Origin: Heracleum sosnowskyi
Lineage: Eukaryota > Streptophyta > Magnoliopsida > Apiales > Apiaceae
DNA length: 64,000 bases
Reading direction: 5' to 3'
Assembly: GCA_030848705.1 (NCBI GenBank)
Contig: CM061240.1
Location: forward strand, 130,126,998-130,190,997
A model generated the notes under the pieces. It saw nothing but the letters and a program-made list of their open reading frames with translations, ran no database searches and was not told the DNA's origin. Numbering within the stretch: the first letter of the stretch is position 1; every line of letters begins with the position of its first letter. The position numbers and the translations under genes were made by a program. Below are positions 44,640 to 55,192 of this stretch, one piece after another.

Positions 44640-44935
44640 CCAGAATCCGTCATTCCGGTTCTTTTTTAACTGGTGATCTTTCCTTGCATTTCTAAACGAT
44701 AGAGGAAGAAGATCATCAATTGTTGCACCGGACTTTAATCCATCATACTATTCACGAGTAATTTGATAATACCGAGTTGATACATGAGGCCTGCCATTCT
44801 GGTTCTTTTTTAACCGGTCATCTTTCCTTGCATTACTAACAGCAAGATCCATCTCGAAATTCAGGACACTCCTTCAGTGTATGGCCGTAGGTGCCACAAT
44901 TTAAGCAGACTGAGGCTTGGTAGAGTTTTTTAGCA
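44640..44935 (-). pseudogene. ZCCHC8-like zinc knuckle/PSP fragment, frameshifted and with a stop
   Basis: On the minus strand TTTTCTTTTCCAG precedes AKKLYQASVCLNCGTYGHTL. The knuckle is complete (C-x2-C-x4-H-x4-C, ending KECPEF). After a frame change it continues AVSNARKDDRLKKNQNG, STRYYQITRE, TAG, YDGLKSG. This pattern (zinc knuckle, NARK, RYY, YDGLKPG) is that of ZCCHC8, a partner of the nuclear RNA exosome. A part is repeated (ARKD.xLKKN occurs twice). Broken, so a pseudogene fragment. Confidence 0.55.
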
Positions 44936-45958
44936 CTGGAAAAGAAAACAGAGCATTAAACCAGACTGATGTAGAGACTGCTTTGCAAAAATATTACGAT
45001 GAAACTTTTCGAAGAATAAACCTTTTTCTGTCCTCATTAGATCCATCAGATAATATCTTCAACATTCAAGTACTTGATCATAAAGAGAACGAGATATAAA
45101 CTTCATTGAAACTTGGAAGACAATCGGTCTCTTGCTTTTTCATTGCTTGGGTTTCCATCAAGGAAGGCTTACAAAGGAAATAACAAAAGATTAAAAAAAA
45201 AGGTTAATATGAAACAAATCTAACTACCTCAATCCACAAATACATAATAGAGAAAATTCAACCTTAACTTGATAATTGTTGAACAACGCAATTTAACACT
45301 TGATAATATTAATGTATTCACCTTAACTTCAAAATTATTGAACAAATTAAACCCAAACGTTTTCCACTGATCAGTCCTATTAAGGGTTGTAGTTAAGGTT
45401 GTACTTTTGTATAAAATCATGATTGAGCTAGAGGTTTAAAATATTCAGAATCTGTTTGAGAAGTTATAACTCATGAAATTTAAGCAATGAAAAGGGATTA
45501 ATATTAACACAACTCTGCACATAATTCCCCAGGGGGATAAAGAGAGGCCTTTAATCACGAACACTGGAGTTTCAACAAAAGGAGCTGGCAGTGGCAGCAT
45601 CTCTCGTGAACCAGATACTTTCACCATTCTTAATCTTCACCTTATCCTCGGTGAGGATATTAGGTGATCAAGAGTTCGTTGTGTAAATGCTACTTTTTTG
45701 GAATATGGAAGAATAATATGAATGTTACTACTTATTCCAAGCAGTTCACTGCGGCTCCAGTTTTATCTAGAATCTGCCTATAATCGTTTCTGCTGTTGAC
45801 TGGCATTTGGTTAGCGGTCTTCTAGTTTAAAAATTTTGGAACTTTCCATCAAAACATAATGTAGTATGTAAAATACTCATAACTATGACTTGTGTTCTTT
45901 AATTATTTTGTGAAAATAAATCACCAATATCGGTGACCATATAAAATTTCTTTTTGTC
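44936..45958. other. host spacer, no gene recognised
   Basis: The plus frame 44917-45099 overlaps the acceptor of the zinc-knuckle exon and has no family resemblance. 45230-45420 is AT-rich. 45555-45650 repeats the SREPDTF fragment of 43.5 kb. Confidence 0.45.
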
Positions 45959-45959
45959 T

Positions 45960-46078
45960 CGTTATCCAGCAGGCTCATAGTTCGCTTTGTTCGTATCAGT
46001 ATCTTCTTTATTTGTGCATCTTCTTCTTCTTCGATCTCTTTATCCAACCAGCTGTCATCTTCTTTGGGTGGGGTTATT
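45960..46078 (-). pseudogene. relic of cystatin-related exon 1
   Basis: Minus strand SWIITPPKEDDSWL equals the intact copy's SWIISPPKEDDSWL (from 49247), then runs into an unrelated acidic/basic stretch (DKEIEEEEDAQIKK). Isolated exon. Confidence 0.6.
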
Positions 46079-46254
46079 ATCCAACTAATTTTTTGTATTT
46101 AACAACTAATTTGATTTACACAGGAATTTTAAAAAGCTTGGAATTTACACAGGAATTTTAAAAAGCTGTCAGAGGAACGATCCTGATTGGTTACTTAACA
46201 CCTATTACGGACGAATTGTATGATTCTGGTTTAAAAAGCCTTGGTTTAGTTTAT

Positions 46255-47773
46255 ACTGAACAATTTGATTCTGGATTTTAGTTTCTTAAACTTCCGATCT
46301 GAACAATTTGACGGTCTAGGTATGTATCTTGTTCAAAGTTGACTACTAAATTGTATGATTCACTTTACTTTTTGCTTCTTTTTTGTGTAATTGTATGATT
46401 TTCCTCCATTAACTTTGTGTATCGTGTGCTGAAAGCAGGACTGTTGACGAGTCCCAAGCTCCTATATCATAATGATCGGGAGAATGAATCTGTGCTGAGT
46501 GCACATGTGTCCCTTACTGGATCTTCAGACTATCTGTTACATTCCTAGAGGTGGATTTATTTTGATTTAAGCAGAATTTTGTGACAATAAATGTGCAGGG
46601 CAAGCATTTGCAGAAATAATCCATCTCAGACTTTAAATTGCTTTTCAAGGACTTCTCTAACACCTGATCTTTGAACAGCACAGATCAAAATCACTAACAA
46701 ATTTGGTATCCAGTTACGAATCATTGAACCTGATCTTTAAATAAACAAAACATGTAAAAAATCACTAACAATTTGGTATCCACTCTCCCTGCACATCTAG
46801 GGACGGGCATCACTTCCATCCCGTCCACCCCAATTCAATCCCCGTACTGAACAGGGCAAACAAATATAAAGCGTATCAGAAACCAAAGTACATCTGTCAA
46901 AACCCACCGCTACCCGGTTCCTGACATAGATATTTCAAGATTACATAACTAGCACGAAATTTTAGCTGTGCCTGTAGCTACAACCATAAAAAGTAGTGGC
47001 ATTTTCATTCTGTCATCCATTAGTAATTGCTCTATTTGATGTGGAGGAGATATCACAAGACAATATTACAGCTAGTCTTAATATAGTAATTTAAGGATCA
47101 CAGCAAAATTATAACACAACTCAATCCACAAGGCTGGAAATTCCAAGTTTACATCAATATTATTACAGAAGTCTAACAACTGATTGTAAACAGTTATTTT
47201 AATATCAATCCAGGGATGATTTATTTGAAGCCTTCCACGTATCTCCGTTTCCTTTCTTGCTCCTTTTCAGCTTCTAAGGCCTTGAAAAATTCTGCATAGT
47301 CTCCACGTATCTCCGTTTTCTTTCTTGCTCCTTTTCTTGCACTGTTGCCCTACAAACATAAAAAATCATATTTAGCATCCATCCAAGTTAAAATACTAAT
47401 AATAATAATGCTAATAAGAACAAAATAATTACATCAGTTTACACATTAAGAGGAGAGAATATATTTATAAAAATAGAGGGGTTGCAGGATAGAAAAAATC
47501 AATTACCAGTTAAACGGCTTCGTGACCCAGTTAAACGGCTTCCTGAGCCTCACTGAGTGGACCTCTGTACATGGTGCTGGGATAGGAATTTTCACAAATA
47601 CGCCGGCGTCGAATGTCTGGGGATCAAAAGTGTCATCAGGCAACGACGCCTCGAAAGTCAAAAAGTACAAAGTCCCGGCAGCAACTGATGTGTCTGTCTC
47701 GATGACTTTGACATTGGTATAGTTCGTTCCTTGCGTGGAATTATACTGCTCAATGGCCATATTTGCGAATGTT
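46255..47773 (+). repeat. segmental duplication, copy 2 (partner 12600-13650)
   Basis: Direct-orientation partner of the 12.6-13.65 kb segment, without the LTR element that sits next to the other copy and with about 430 bp extra near 46500-46930. It carries a cystatin-related copy truncated at its 5' end near 47773. Confidence 0.88.
47274..47773 (-). pseudogene. cystatin-related copy 5, 5'-truncated
   Basis: Reads FANMAIEQYNSTQGTNYTNV, then SVAAGTLYFLTFEASLPDD and KIPIPAPCTEVHSVRLRKPF, without the 38-bp loss of copy 1. The frame ends TAA at 47503, or splices at GTAATT (47506) to an exon from 47349 (acceptor TTTGTAG) in phase, adding a basic tail with repeated KRRYVE, TAG at 47274. Upstream of 47773 the sequence changes to unrelated host DNA, so the start and RYYCPP part are lost. 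Confidence 0.65.
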
Positions 47774-48605
47774 GCTACTTATATACTAATAAAAACGCCA
47801 AGCAGTTCACCGTCGATCACTTAAACTCACTTGCAACATGTATCACTGACGTTATTTAAACCAACCATGGCTCGTGTCATAGTGTTATACTAGTAATCTA
47901 CACGGATCGAAACAATGACACATACGCTCTTGAGAAATTATCCACACAAGTACTACACAAATTCAAATCACCAAGAGCGAGCACAATGACCATAAGAAAA
48001 TAAATCACCAATCTTGAATCATAATGACCATAAGAAAATAAGTTAAGGTTGAAGCGTTACGGCTGCAGTTTTGTTGAGAAAGTGGGTGGGTTCAAGTTCC
48101 ACACGACAAATTATATTAGGAGCCAGCAATTTATACATTAGTACCCTGTTCTTTTAAGGAAAAAAGCAGTTCAATTTTCCTGTATGATTTTCTGGAGAGC
48201 GAGCTCGATGACCATATATAAGTGAAAATAAAACACCAATATTGAATCATAATGTTACTAACATTCGAATTGATCATTAACATTGAAACCATAAGAAATT
48301 TAAATTCCTACTTCTTTGTAAAAATAATCAAGGAACACTTGATCGAAATAAGAGTTTTGAGGGAAACCATATATAGTTGCAACACAGAATTTAGCTGTAA
48401 ATCAGTTAACATTCTTGAGCCTCACAAATAGGATCGTTACAGGTTATTACTTTATCGATTATTACTTAATCGAGGTTCAACTATATGTAAAAAAAAATCG
48501 AGGAACGCTTGATCGAAATAGGAGTTTATAGGAAATCCATAAACTATAGTTTACACATTAATACTAACAAAAATAGTAGGGTTGCAACACAGAATTTAGT
48601 TGTAA
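47774..48605. other. host spacer with repeated cystatin-gene 3' flanks
   Basis: 47880-48010 and 48200-48330 both match the flank at 43930-44110 (ATGACACATAC, TTGATCATTAACATTGAAACC). 48480-48600 is the direct 3' flank of the intact gene. No gene. Confidence 0.6.
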
Positions 48606-49247
48606 TCAGTTAACGTTCTTGAGCCTCACAAGCTGGAGAGTTACAGGTGGGGATACCCAATGGGGTGCATCATATAGTTTGGCTTCAAACATCTGGGGAG
48701 GATGACCAGGCAAGCTCCCTTGGAAAGTCAAATAGTACGAAAACCCGGAATTTGAAAAAGATCTCATGGCCTTGATGACTAAGACATTGCCATACTTTGT
48801 ATTCTGTAAAAGAAATTGCTAAGTTAGGAATACAAAACAAATGGAAAGAATGGAGGATGGGATAAAAACAGGATTTAGAGGTGAAACCTGTCTGGAATTA
48901 TATTGAGCAATGGCAAGATTTGCAAAACTTGTTAATTTATCTAACGCGTAATCAGAGATGGTGATATCTGGTGGAAAGTAGTATCTGGTAATGAGGCTAC
49001 CACAACGCAGGCGAGACATATAAGGATATTCACCAACCTCAAAACCCTAAAGAAAAATTAAAAAGGAGTTAATAACAATATAATAGAGCTGCCAACAGAG
49101 ATTCTTATATAAAAGAATGAAGAATACCCCAGTAAAATTCAGGTCCTTGGCGTAATGCACCAACCAGCTGTCATCTTCCTTGGGTGGGCTTATTATCCAA
49201 CTCGGGATTTTGGAAATCGCCCACCGTTTTGCTTTATCCAAATTCAT
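48606..49247 (-). CDS. cystatin-related protein, intact three-exon gene, 158 residues
   Basis: Exon 1 is 49247-49128 (ATG at 49247, MNLDKAKRWA to LNFTG, donor GTATTC). Exon 2 is 49046-48888 (acceptor TTCTTTAG, donor CAG/GTTTCA). Exon 3 is 48803-48606 (acceptor TTTTACAG, TGA). All junctions are phase 0 and the frame is open. Exon 2 gives RYYFPPDITISDYALDKLTS and FANLAIAQYNS, the helix equivalent to plant-cystatin LARFAV. Exon 3 gives YYLTFQGSLPGHPPQMFEAK and ends RLKNVN, matching the beta-hairpin LYYLTLEA...YEAKVW. The inhibitory QxVxG loop is not conserved (SFSNSG here), so a cystatin fold without classic papain-type inhibition is likely. No signal peptide. It is the only complete member of a local family of at least six copies. 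An upstream promoter is not obvious. Confidence 0.72.
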
Positions 49248-49367
49248 CGTCAAAAAACCCTAACTATCTATCAATATGTTATGTTATTGGCTAATTACCC
49301 GGACCCATATATATAGACGTGGACATTGCTTTCTAATCTAATCCAATTAGGAACATTTTTTGTATTT

Positions 49368-49735
49368 AACAACTAATTTGATTTACACACGAATTTTCAA
49401 AACCTTGGTATATAAAATCTAATTAACGTCAAGCAACTTAATATTTTATATTCAACAACTGAATTCGATTTATACCTGAATTTTAAAAAGCTTGGTTTAC
49501 AAAATCTAATTAATTAACGTTAAGCAACTATAATATTTAACTGTTATAAATTGTGTTTTTCTTTTGTTTTGAAAAGCTTATATTCAAATCTTATAATAAT
49601 ATTTAGTTATAATTATCTTATCTTATATTAACTAATTTGATTTACACGCGAATTTTAAAAAGCTTGGTATATAAAATCTAATTAACGTCAAGCAACTTAA
49701 TATTTTATATTCAACAACTAAATTCGATTTATACC
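49368..49735 (+). repeat. host tandem repeat, unit about 262 bp, split by the gypsy LTR
   Basis: Unit 1 is 49372-49633 (CTAATTTGATTTACAC to TTATATTAA) and includes the uninterrupted site GATTTATACCTGAATTTT. Unit 2 starts at 49634 and stops at GATTTATACC (49735), where the 5' LTR begins. Its second half is found at 6020-6130. Confidence 0.85.
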
Positions 49736-50232
49736 TGATATGGACAGAAAAGTAATTATAGAAATGTAATTAATAATTCGCTGGAAAGGCCCCGTAATTA
49801 AGACCCAAAACCCTGATTATTTATTAATTTCGTAATTAATAAATAAGGGAAATATACAGCTCATGAAAAGAGTCCAAAATATGGTAAATTAGTCAAAGAA
49901 GGATCCAGAATCCCAATTAATAAGTCATAGCCTTTATCAACAAGGAAAAGACTTCTCCAGCAAGAAATACGATGTTTATCCATTATCAATAAGGAGACTT
50001 ATTCGCTAAGTCTCCTAAACGTACTATAAATACACGGCTCCAGACGCCTATATAAGGACCCCTGATCCTACAATCAGAACTACGTCTTTGGCTTGATTCT
50101 CAATAACGATTTGAGATACGTAGGCATCTTGTGAGGACCGATTTAGTCTCGAAACACAAGTGCAGCCATTAAAGCTCGAAGCTCATTAAACCTTAGCATT
50201 AATTATACAAGTACGTTTTTTGATCCACAACA
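49736..50232 (+). repeat. 5' LTR of gypsy copy B (497 bp)
   Basis: TGATATGGACAG to ATCCACAACA, preceded by ATACC (49731-49735). TATATAA at 50049-50055. Confidence 0.95.
50049..50055 (+). promoter_or_regulatory. TATA box in gypsy 5' LTR
   Basis: CTATATAAGG context, conserved in the other LTR at 5835-5844. Confidence 0.6.
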
Positions 50233-50234
50233 TT

Positions 50235-50250
50235 TGGCGCCGTCTGTGGG
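50235..50250 (+). other. primer-binding site of gypsy copy B
   Basis: TGGCGCCGTCTGTGGG begins two bases after the LTR. It starts TGGCGCC like the primer sites of Tat and Athila elements; the tRNA was not determined. Confidence 0.85.
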
Positions 50251-50265
50251 AAAAGAACATCAACC

Positions 50266-51360
50266 ATGGCAAACACACGAAGAACAACTCGCGATACTCA
50301 AACTCCTGAGGACCGCCCTGTCACCTCTGAGGCTGATACTCATGGAAATCAACCACCGCCAACTACTGGCGCTGAAGGGGTGAATATCCCCACAAACACT
50401 CAAGGACCGGAAATCCCGATTTCGGTTGAAGGGACGAATCCCCTGCAGATGGTTATTCATGGATCTAATCCACCAGAGACCACTCTCCAACAAACAATCG
50501 TAACCACTCCACTGCTTGCAAACGCACCGCGTGGTCTTCAACTTCACACCACAGATCTCCCCCAATATGCTACTCAAACTCTCGGCATGCCAACTTATGG
50601 TATGCCACCTCGACCCCCGGCGGGCAGCAGTGGGACTAATCCCATATACCATGAGGCCTATGTGCCCCCTTACATCCAAGGTATGGGACCCCAAGTTAGG
50701 CAAACCCCTTTCCTAGACTATTCTGGTCCCTATACCGAGGATGAGAATAACTCAACAGGAGATGAGAGGGATGTTGCCCCAAGAAGGAGACGTTCCTCCC
50801 AAACTAATCAAGAAACTACTAAGGAAAAACTTGCGTCCCTTGAAGCCGAGGCTGCAAGGCTCAAAAAGTTATTGGCAGAAGAGGATGCCGCAAGGGCACG
50901 AAATCAAGGAAGAATTCCGGTGATCAACCTCGACCCAACACCAAGGAGGAGCAATAGGGCAGAAGCCCCAAAGGGTGATCCCACTGTTCTGTTGCCCTTA
51001 GGAGATCCTGATGATCCAACACCACCCTTTACTCAAGACATCATGAAAGCCACCATATCCAGAAAATTCAAGATGCCAACAATCAAGGCTTACGATGGAA
51101 CGGGAGATCCCGCAAATCATGTAAGGACCTTCTCCAATGCACTGCTGTTGCAGCCAACCAACGATGCGGTCAAGTGTAGGGCGTTTCCACAAACCTTGGC
51201 AGGCATGGCCCAACGCTGGTATAGCCGTCTTCCTCCAAACTCAATTGGGTCTTTCAAAGAACTAAGCAAAGCTTTATCAATCAATTCATTAGTGGAAGGG
51301 TGCATGAGAAAAGTTCTGCATCACTCATGGCAATCCGGCAATGACAGAATGAAGCCCTAA
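50266..51360 (+). pseudogene. gag: gypsy Gag, N-terminal part, frameshifted
   Basis: ATG at 50266 (MANTRRTTRDTQ). The N-terminal 180 residues are Pro/Thr-rich. A helical stretch follows (EKLASLEAEAARLKKLLAEE), then the retrotransposon gag domain (IKAYDGTGDPANHVRTF, MAQRWYSRLPPNS). Near 51276 a base is missing (GCTTTATCAATC), so the normal continuation (FINQFISGR...) is read in the wrong frame and the ORF ends at 51360. In the correct frame a TGA at 51342-51344 also interrupts (CAATGACAG; the duplicate copy at 52.3 kb has CAAGGACAG). Confidence 0.85.
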
Positions 51361-51710
51361 GGGACTACATCAATCGATTCACTCGAGAGGCTTTAAAAGT
51401 CCCGGACTTAGAGGACAGAGTGGCTATGATAGCCCTGCAACAAGGAACCACTGATGACCACTTCAAAAGGTCGTTAGCTAAACATCCACCCGAGAGCATG
51501 CTGAAGCTCCAAGATAGAGCCGGAAAGTATATCAAGGCTGAAGAAAGCATGAGAAAGTATGAACCCACTGCTGGCGGTAGTGGAAACTCAAAGAAAAGAA
51601 AAGAAACTCAGGAGTACGACGTCAAGGAGAAGTTCCCCAGAACATCAAAGGACTCCGATTCTCCACCCAAGAGAAACAATTTTGGGCCAAAGTTCACGGA
51701 ATACGCAAGA
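51305..51710 (+). repeat. 406-bp duplicated gag segment, copy 1
   Basis: Same as 52295-52700 except for about three bases (TGA/GGA, AAAAGAAAAG/AAAATAAAAG, TACGC/TATGC). The frame in it is part of gag (REALKVPDLEDRVAMIALQQ). A foreign 584 bp lies between the copies. Confidence 0.93.
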
Positions 51711-52294
51711 ATTCTGGTGTTTGTCTACAAGGGTGGGAGAGAACAGGTTTGGCCTCTACACAGAATTCTGGGAGAAGACTATCAGACACTGCTATCTGTG
51801 TTTAAATGCCTGAAGAAAGATTTTGGTTTTACCAAAACAGCCAAGTCTGAGGTTGTCTCCAAAATTTGCCAAATCAAAGCTAGCTGGAACAAGCCTGGTG
51901 CACTTCCCAGAGTATTGAAGGTCCCTCAAACAGGAAAGAAAATTCATCTCCAACCTTTTTGGATGATGGAATTCAGAGACAAGGACAACTGTAGAAGATT
52001 CTTCAGAATAGAAGACCAACTGGAAAAGGCATCCAATGAAACTCTCAGATTAATGCAATCCATGTTGGGGAATCAAGATGAAGAAGAGAAGATTTTCTAC
52101 AGAAGACTTCAAGCTCAGATTGAGGAGAACAATGCAAGAAAAGGGAAGAAAACAAGACCACAGAGGCAAAGATGAAAAATCTGCTCAGACTAGAGGAGCA
52201 ACTTTGTGCACTTGTTTTGTAAGATTTTCTACTTTGTATTTCAATTAAATTCCATGAAGCTCAATGCAATTTCTACTTTGTATTCCACTTGTTT
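51711..52294 (+). mobile_element. captured segment: end of an env-like gene plus 3' UTR
   Basis: The frame entering from the gag duplicate continues VFVYKGGREQVWPLHRIL, FGFTKTAKSEVVSKI, WMMEFRDKDNCRRFFRIEDQ and ends ENNARKGKKTRPQRQR, TGA at 52173-52175, followed by a noncoding tail with TTTCTACTTTGTATT repeated. The layout (a short conserved block, then a basic end) resembles the C-terminal block of the SIRE env-like gene after 26047. Assignment is by resemblance only. It is not gypsy sequence. Confidence 0.5.
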
Positions 52295-54077
52295 TGAGAA
52301 AAGTTCTGCATCACTCATGGCAATCCGGCAAGGACAGAATGAAGCCCTAAGGGACTACATCAATCGATTCACTCGAGAGGCTTTAAAAGTCCCGGACTTA
52401 GAGGACAGAGTGGCTATGATAGCCCTGCAACAAGGAACCACTGATGACCACTTCAAAAGGTCGTTAGCTAAACATCCACCCGAGAGCATGCTGAAGCTCC
52501 AAGATAGAGCCGGAAAGTATATCAAGGCTGAAGAAAGCATGAGAAAGTATGAACCCACTGCTGGCGGTAGTGGAAACTCAAAGAAAATAAAAGAAACTCA
52601 GGAGTACGACGTCAAGGAGAAGTTCCCCAGAACATCAAAGGACTCCGATTCTCCACCCAAGAGAAACAATTTTGGGCCAAAGTTCACGGAATATGCAAGA
52701 TTGAACACTCCCAGGAGTCAAATTCTGATGGAGATAGCAAAGGAAGAGGATCTCAAATGGCCGAAGCCAATGAGGGCTGACTTATCTAAACGGAACCAAA
52801 ACCAATTTTGTCGGTTCCACAAAGAAGTTGGTCACGACACCGACGATTGTAGGCAATTGAAAGATGAGATCGAATTTCTGATACGAAGAGGAAAACTCAG
52901 CAAGTTCACCAAAGATGGAAACCAAGGAAGTCAAAGGGGGAACTATGAAAGAAAGGATTATGACAGAAGGGACAACGATCAAGATCGAAATCCCAAGCCC
53001 CGAGGGCCAGTCATCAACATGATATTTGGGGGACCAACTGCTGCTGGGTCCTCCCGAAACTCAAGAAAGGCTTATGCTCGAGAAGTAATGACCGTGGTTG
53101 GAGAAGCACCGAAGCGTGCCCGAACAGAAGTATCAATAGGTTTTGATGATTCAGACCTAGAGGGAGTGAAGTTTCCCCACGATGATCCTTTAGTCATCGT
53201 TCCTGTGATAGGAAATTCTGAAACCAAGAGAGTTTTGGTCGACAATGGAGCCTCAGTGGACATCTTATTCCACGATGCCTTTATCAAGATGGGTTACACT
53301 GATTCTCAGTTAACACCCTCGAATATGCCCATATATGGATTCAATGTAGTGGAATCAAAGGTGGAAGGCACCATCCAACTCCCAATGACCATGGGACAAG
53401 GAATGAATACATCTACTCAAATGCTGAACTTTGTAGTTATAAAGGCAACTTCAACCTACAACGCGATCCTTGGAAGGACTGGTCTTCATGCGTTTAAGGC
53501 TGTTGCCTCATCTTATCATCTTAAAGTCAAGTTCCCAACGAGGAATGGGATTGGAGAAGAACGAGGAGATCAAAAAATGGCTAGAAGTTGTTATGTAGCC
53601 GCGTTAAGGCCTGATGGAATCGGGGGGCAGGTTCTCCCCATTGAAGACATGAATACAAGTGACAATGAGGACAGAAGAGGGAAACCAGCCGAGGACTTGG
53701 TCCCAATTCCCTTAGTCCCAGGTGAGCCAGAGAAGGTGACGTATGTTGGAGCACCACTACCTGAGCCATTGAAAAGCAAACTCATAACTTTTCTTCAAGA
53801 GAACAATGACGTTTTTGCTTGGACAGCGGCTGACATGCCAGGGATTGATCCCCAATTGATAACTCACAAATTGAATGTGGATCCAGAAAGGAAGACAGTG
53901 AAACAAAAGAAGAGAAATTTTGCTCCAGAAAGGCAAGAGGCCATCAAACAAGAAGTTGAAAAGCTTCTAGAGGCCGGATTCATTGAAGAGATACAATTTC
54001 CAGAATGGTTGGCCAACCCCGTGATGGTCAAAAAGGCCAATGGAAAATGGAGGATGTGTGTCGACTTCACCGACTTG
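52295..54077 (+). CDS. gag-pol: gypsy gag C-terminal part, protease and start of RT (truncated)
   Basis: The frame is open from 52206 through the second copy of the duplicate. It shows the gag continuation, the Tat-type knuckle CRFHKEVGHDTDDC (about residue 206 from 52206), a Lys/Arg-rich segment, protease VLVDNGASVDILFHDAF (about 345) and AILGRTGLHAF, then the RT start (NFAPERQEAIKQEVEKLL, ANGKWRMCVDFTDL). After FTDL the SIRE LTR begins; the usual next residues (NKACPKDS) are displaced outside the window. The polyprotein cannot be made. Confidence 0.9.
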
Positions 54078-54151
54078 TGTTAGGAATATGTTGTTCTTGA
54101 TGATAATTATAAAACACTTAGTAGATTTTGTATTAAGTCATTTTTGTAACT

Positions 54152-54522
54152 GTCAACGAAATGGCATGCTTTGCAGCGTTTCGTTGACAGGAAACTCATC
54201 AACGAAATGAGTGATGTAGCAATTGCACTGTACAATACTTCTAGTTTGATATGCATTTCGTTGTAGGTATTGGATAGGTTTTCTAAGTCATGTTGACTAA
54301 GTACTAGATAGGCAAAATAGGTTGGTTAATTGTAAATATTTTATGCCTTGTAATTTTGCCTAAGTGAAGACATGTCAACGGTATGAAGATTACTCTGTCA
54401 ACGGTATGAAGTTTACTCATCAACGAAATGGAGTTTACTCATCAACGAAACGAAGATTACCCATCAACGAAATGAAGAATAAAGCTATCAACGAAACACA
54501 TCTCTCTACTATCAACGAATCA
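54152..54522 (+). repeat. cluster of the oligomer TCAACGAAA in the LTR
   Basis: Copies start near 54152, 54178 (reverse), 54198, 54255 (reverse, imperfect), 54373, 54397, 54419, 54440, 54462, 54488 and 54512, often followed by TGAAG. TTGAC is also the core of the plant W-box (WRKY factors). Confidence 0.85.
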
Positions 54523-54804
54523 TTATTGTTTTTCTGATTAGTTGACAAAGTGATAGTGACAGTTATCTGACAGATCAAAAGGAGATATGGAAGTGTACTT
54601 TACATTGGAAGCCATCAAAATGGTTACTGGAAATAAGGAAACATTCCAATTTCCAATAAGGCTCTTGGGAGTGATCATAATAAGCATGAAGACAAAAACA
54701 AAGATCTCCAAGGACCATTGGACAAAAGGGATGAAAAGCAAGCTACTGACGGTTACCTTTAGTGTACTTTAGAGTAGCCAAAAATAGCATTGTAAACTTG
54801 GGAA

Positions 54805-54813
54805 TATATATAA
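54805..54813 (+). promoter_or_regulatory. TATA box in SIRE element 2 LTR
   Basis: TATATATAA follows the oligomer cluster by about 280 bp. Confidence 0.6.
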
Positions 54814-55131
54814 CCAAGTGTAGCAGTTAAAATAGAAGTAAGAGAAGAAAAACAAATAGATTGTATTAGCTATCTTTGAGAGCATACTTCTCTACATTCT
54901 TGTAACTGAGCAGCTGTGTACATTTTGTATCACAGATTATTTCCACAATAAAAACACTTCAGTTGGATCATCAAACAATCCAACTAAAATTATTTAAGTG
55001 CTTGTGTTTTTATTTTATAAGTTCAGTTTTATTTTGAAAGTTGTTTTAAGTTTGAGAAATATCTAGAATTGTATTCAACCCCCCCCCCCCCCCCCTTCTA
55101 CAATTCTGTTAGGTCATTTGGGATTAACAAT

Positions 55132-55143
55132 TGGTATCAGAGC
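55132..55143 (+). other. primer-binding site, initiator tRNA-Met
   Basis: TGGTATCAGAGC, two bases after the LTR, same as element 1. Confidence 0.92.
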
Positions 55144-55192
55144 AAGCTTCTAACATACAAGAAATTTAAAGATCAAGGCCAAAACAGTAACC

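Larger units (their letters stand above)
49736..54077 (+). mobile_element. Ty3/gypsy Tat-lineage retrotransposon, 5' half (copy B), split by SIRE element 2
   Basis: 5' LTR, TGGCGCC-type primer site, gag, zinc-knuckle variant, protease and the start of RT are present. The frame is cut in RT at CVDFTDL (54077) by SIRE element 2. Gag carries a one-base loss, a TGA and an inserted foreign segment. LTR and TSD relate it to copy A at the left edge. Confidence 0.94.
54078..55129 (+). repeat. 5' LTR of SIRE element 2 (1052 bp)
   Basis: TGTTAGGAATATG to GGGATTAACA. It contains about eleven copies of TCAACGAAA/TCAACGGTA or their reverse complement between 54152 and 54522, TATATATAA at 54805-54813, and a run of about 17 C at 55079-55095. 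Confidence 0.9.

Noticed and set aside
44917..45099. 60-codon plus-strand frame
   Set aside because: Overlaps the splice acceptor of the ZCCHC8-like minus-strand exon and has no resemblance to a family.
55079..55095. Run of about 17 C near the end of the SIRE element 2 LTR as a regulatory G-quadruplex site
   Set aside because: A homopolymer of variable length; no support beyond composition.
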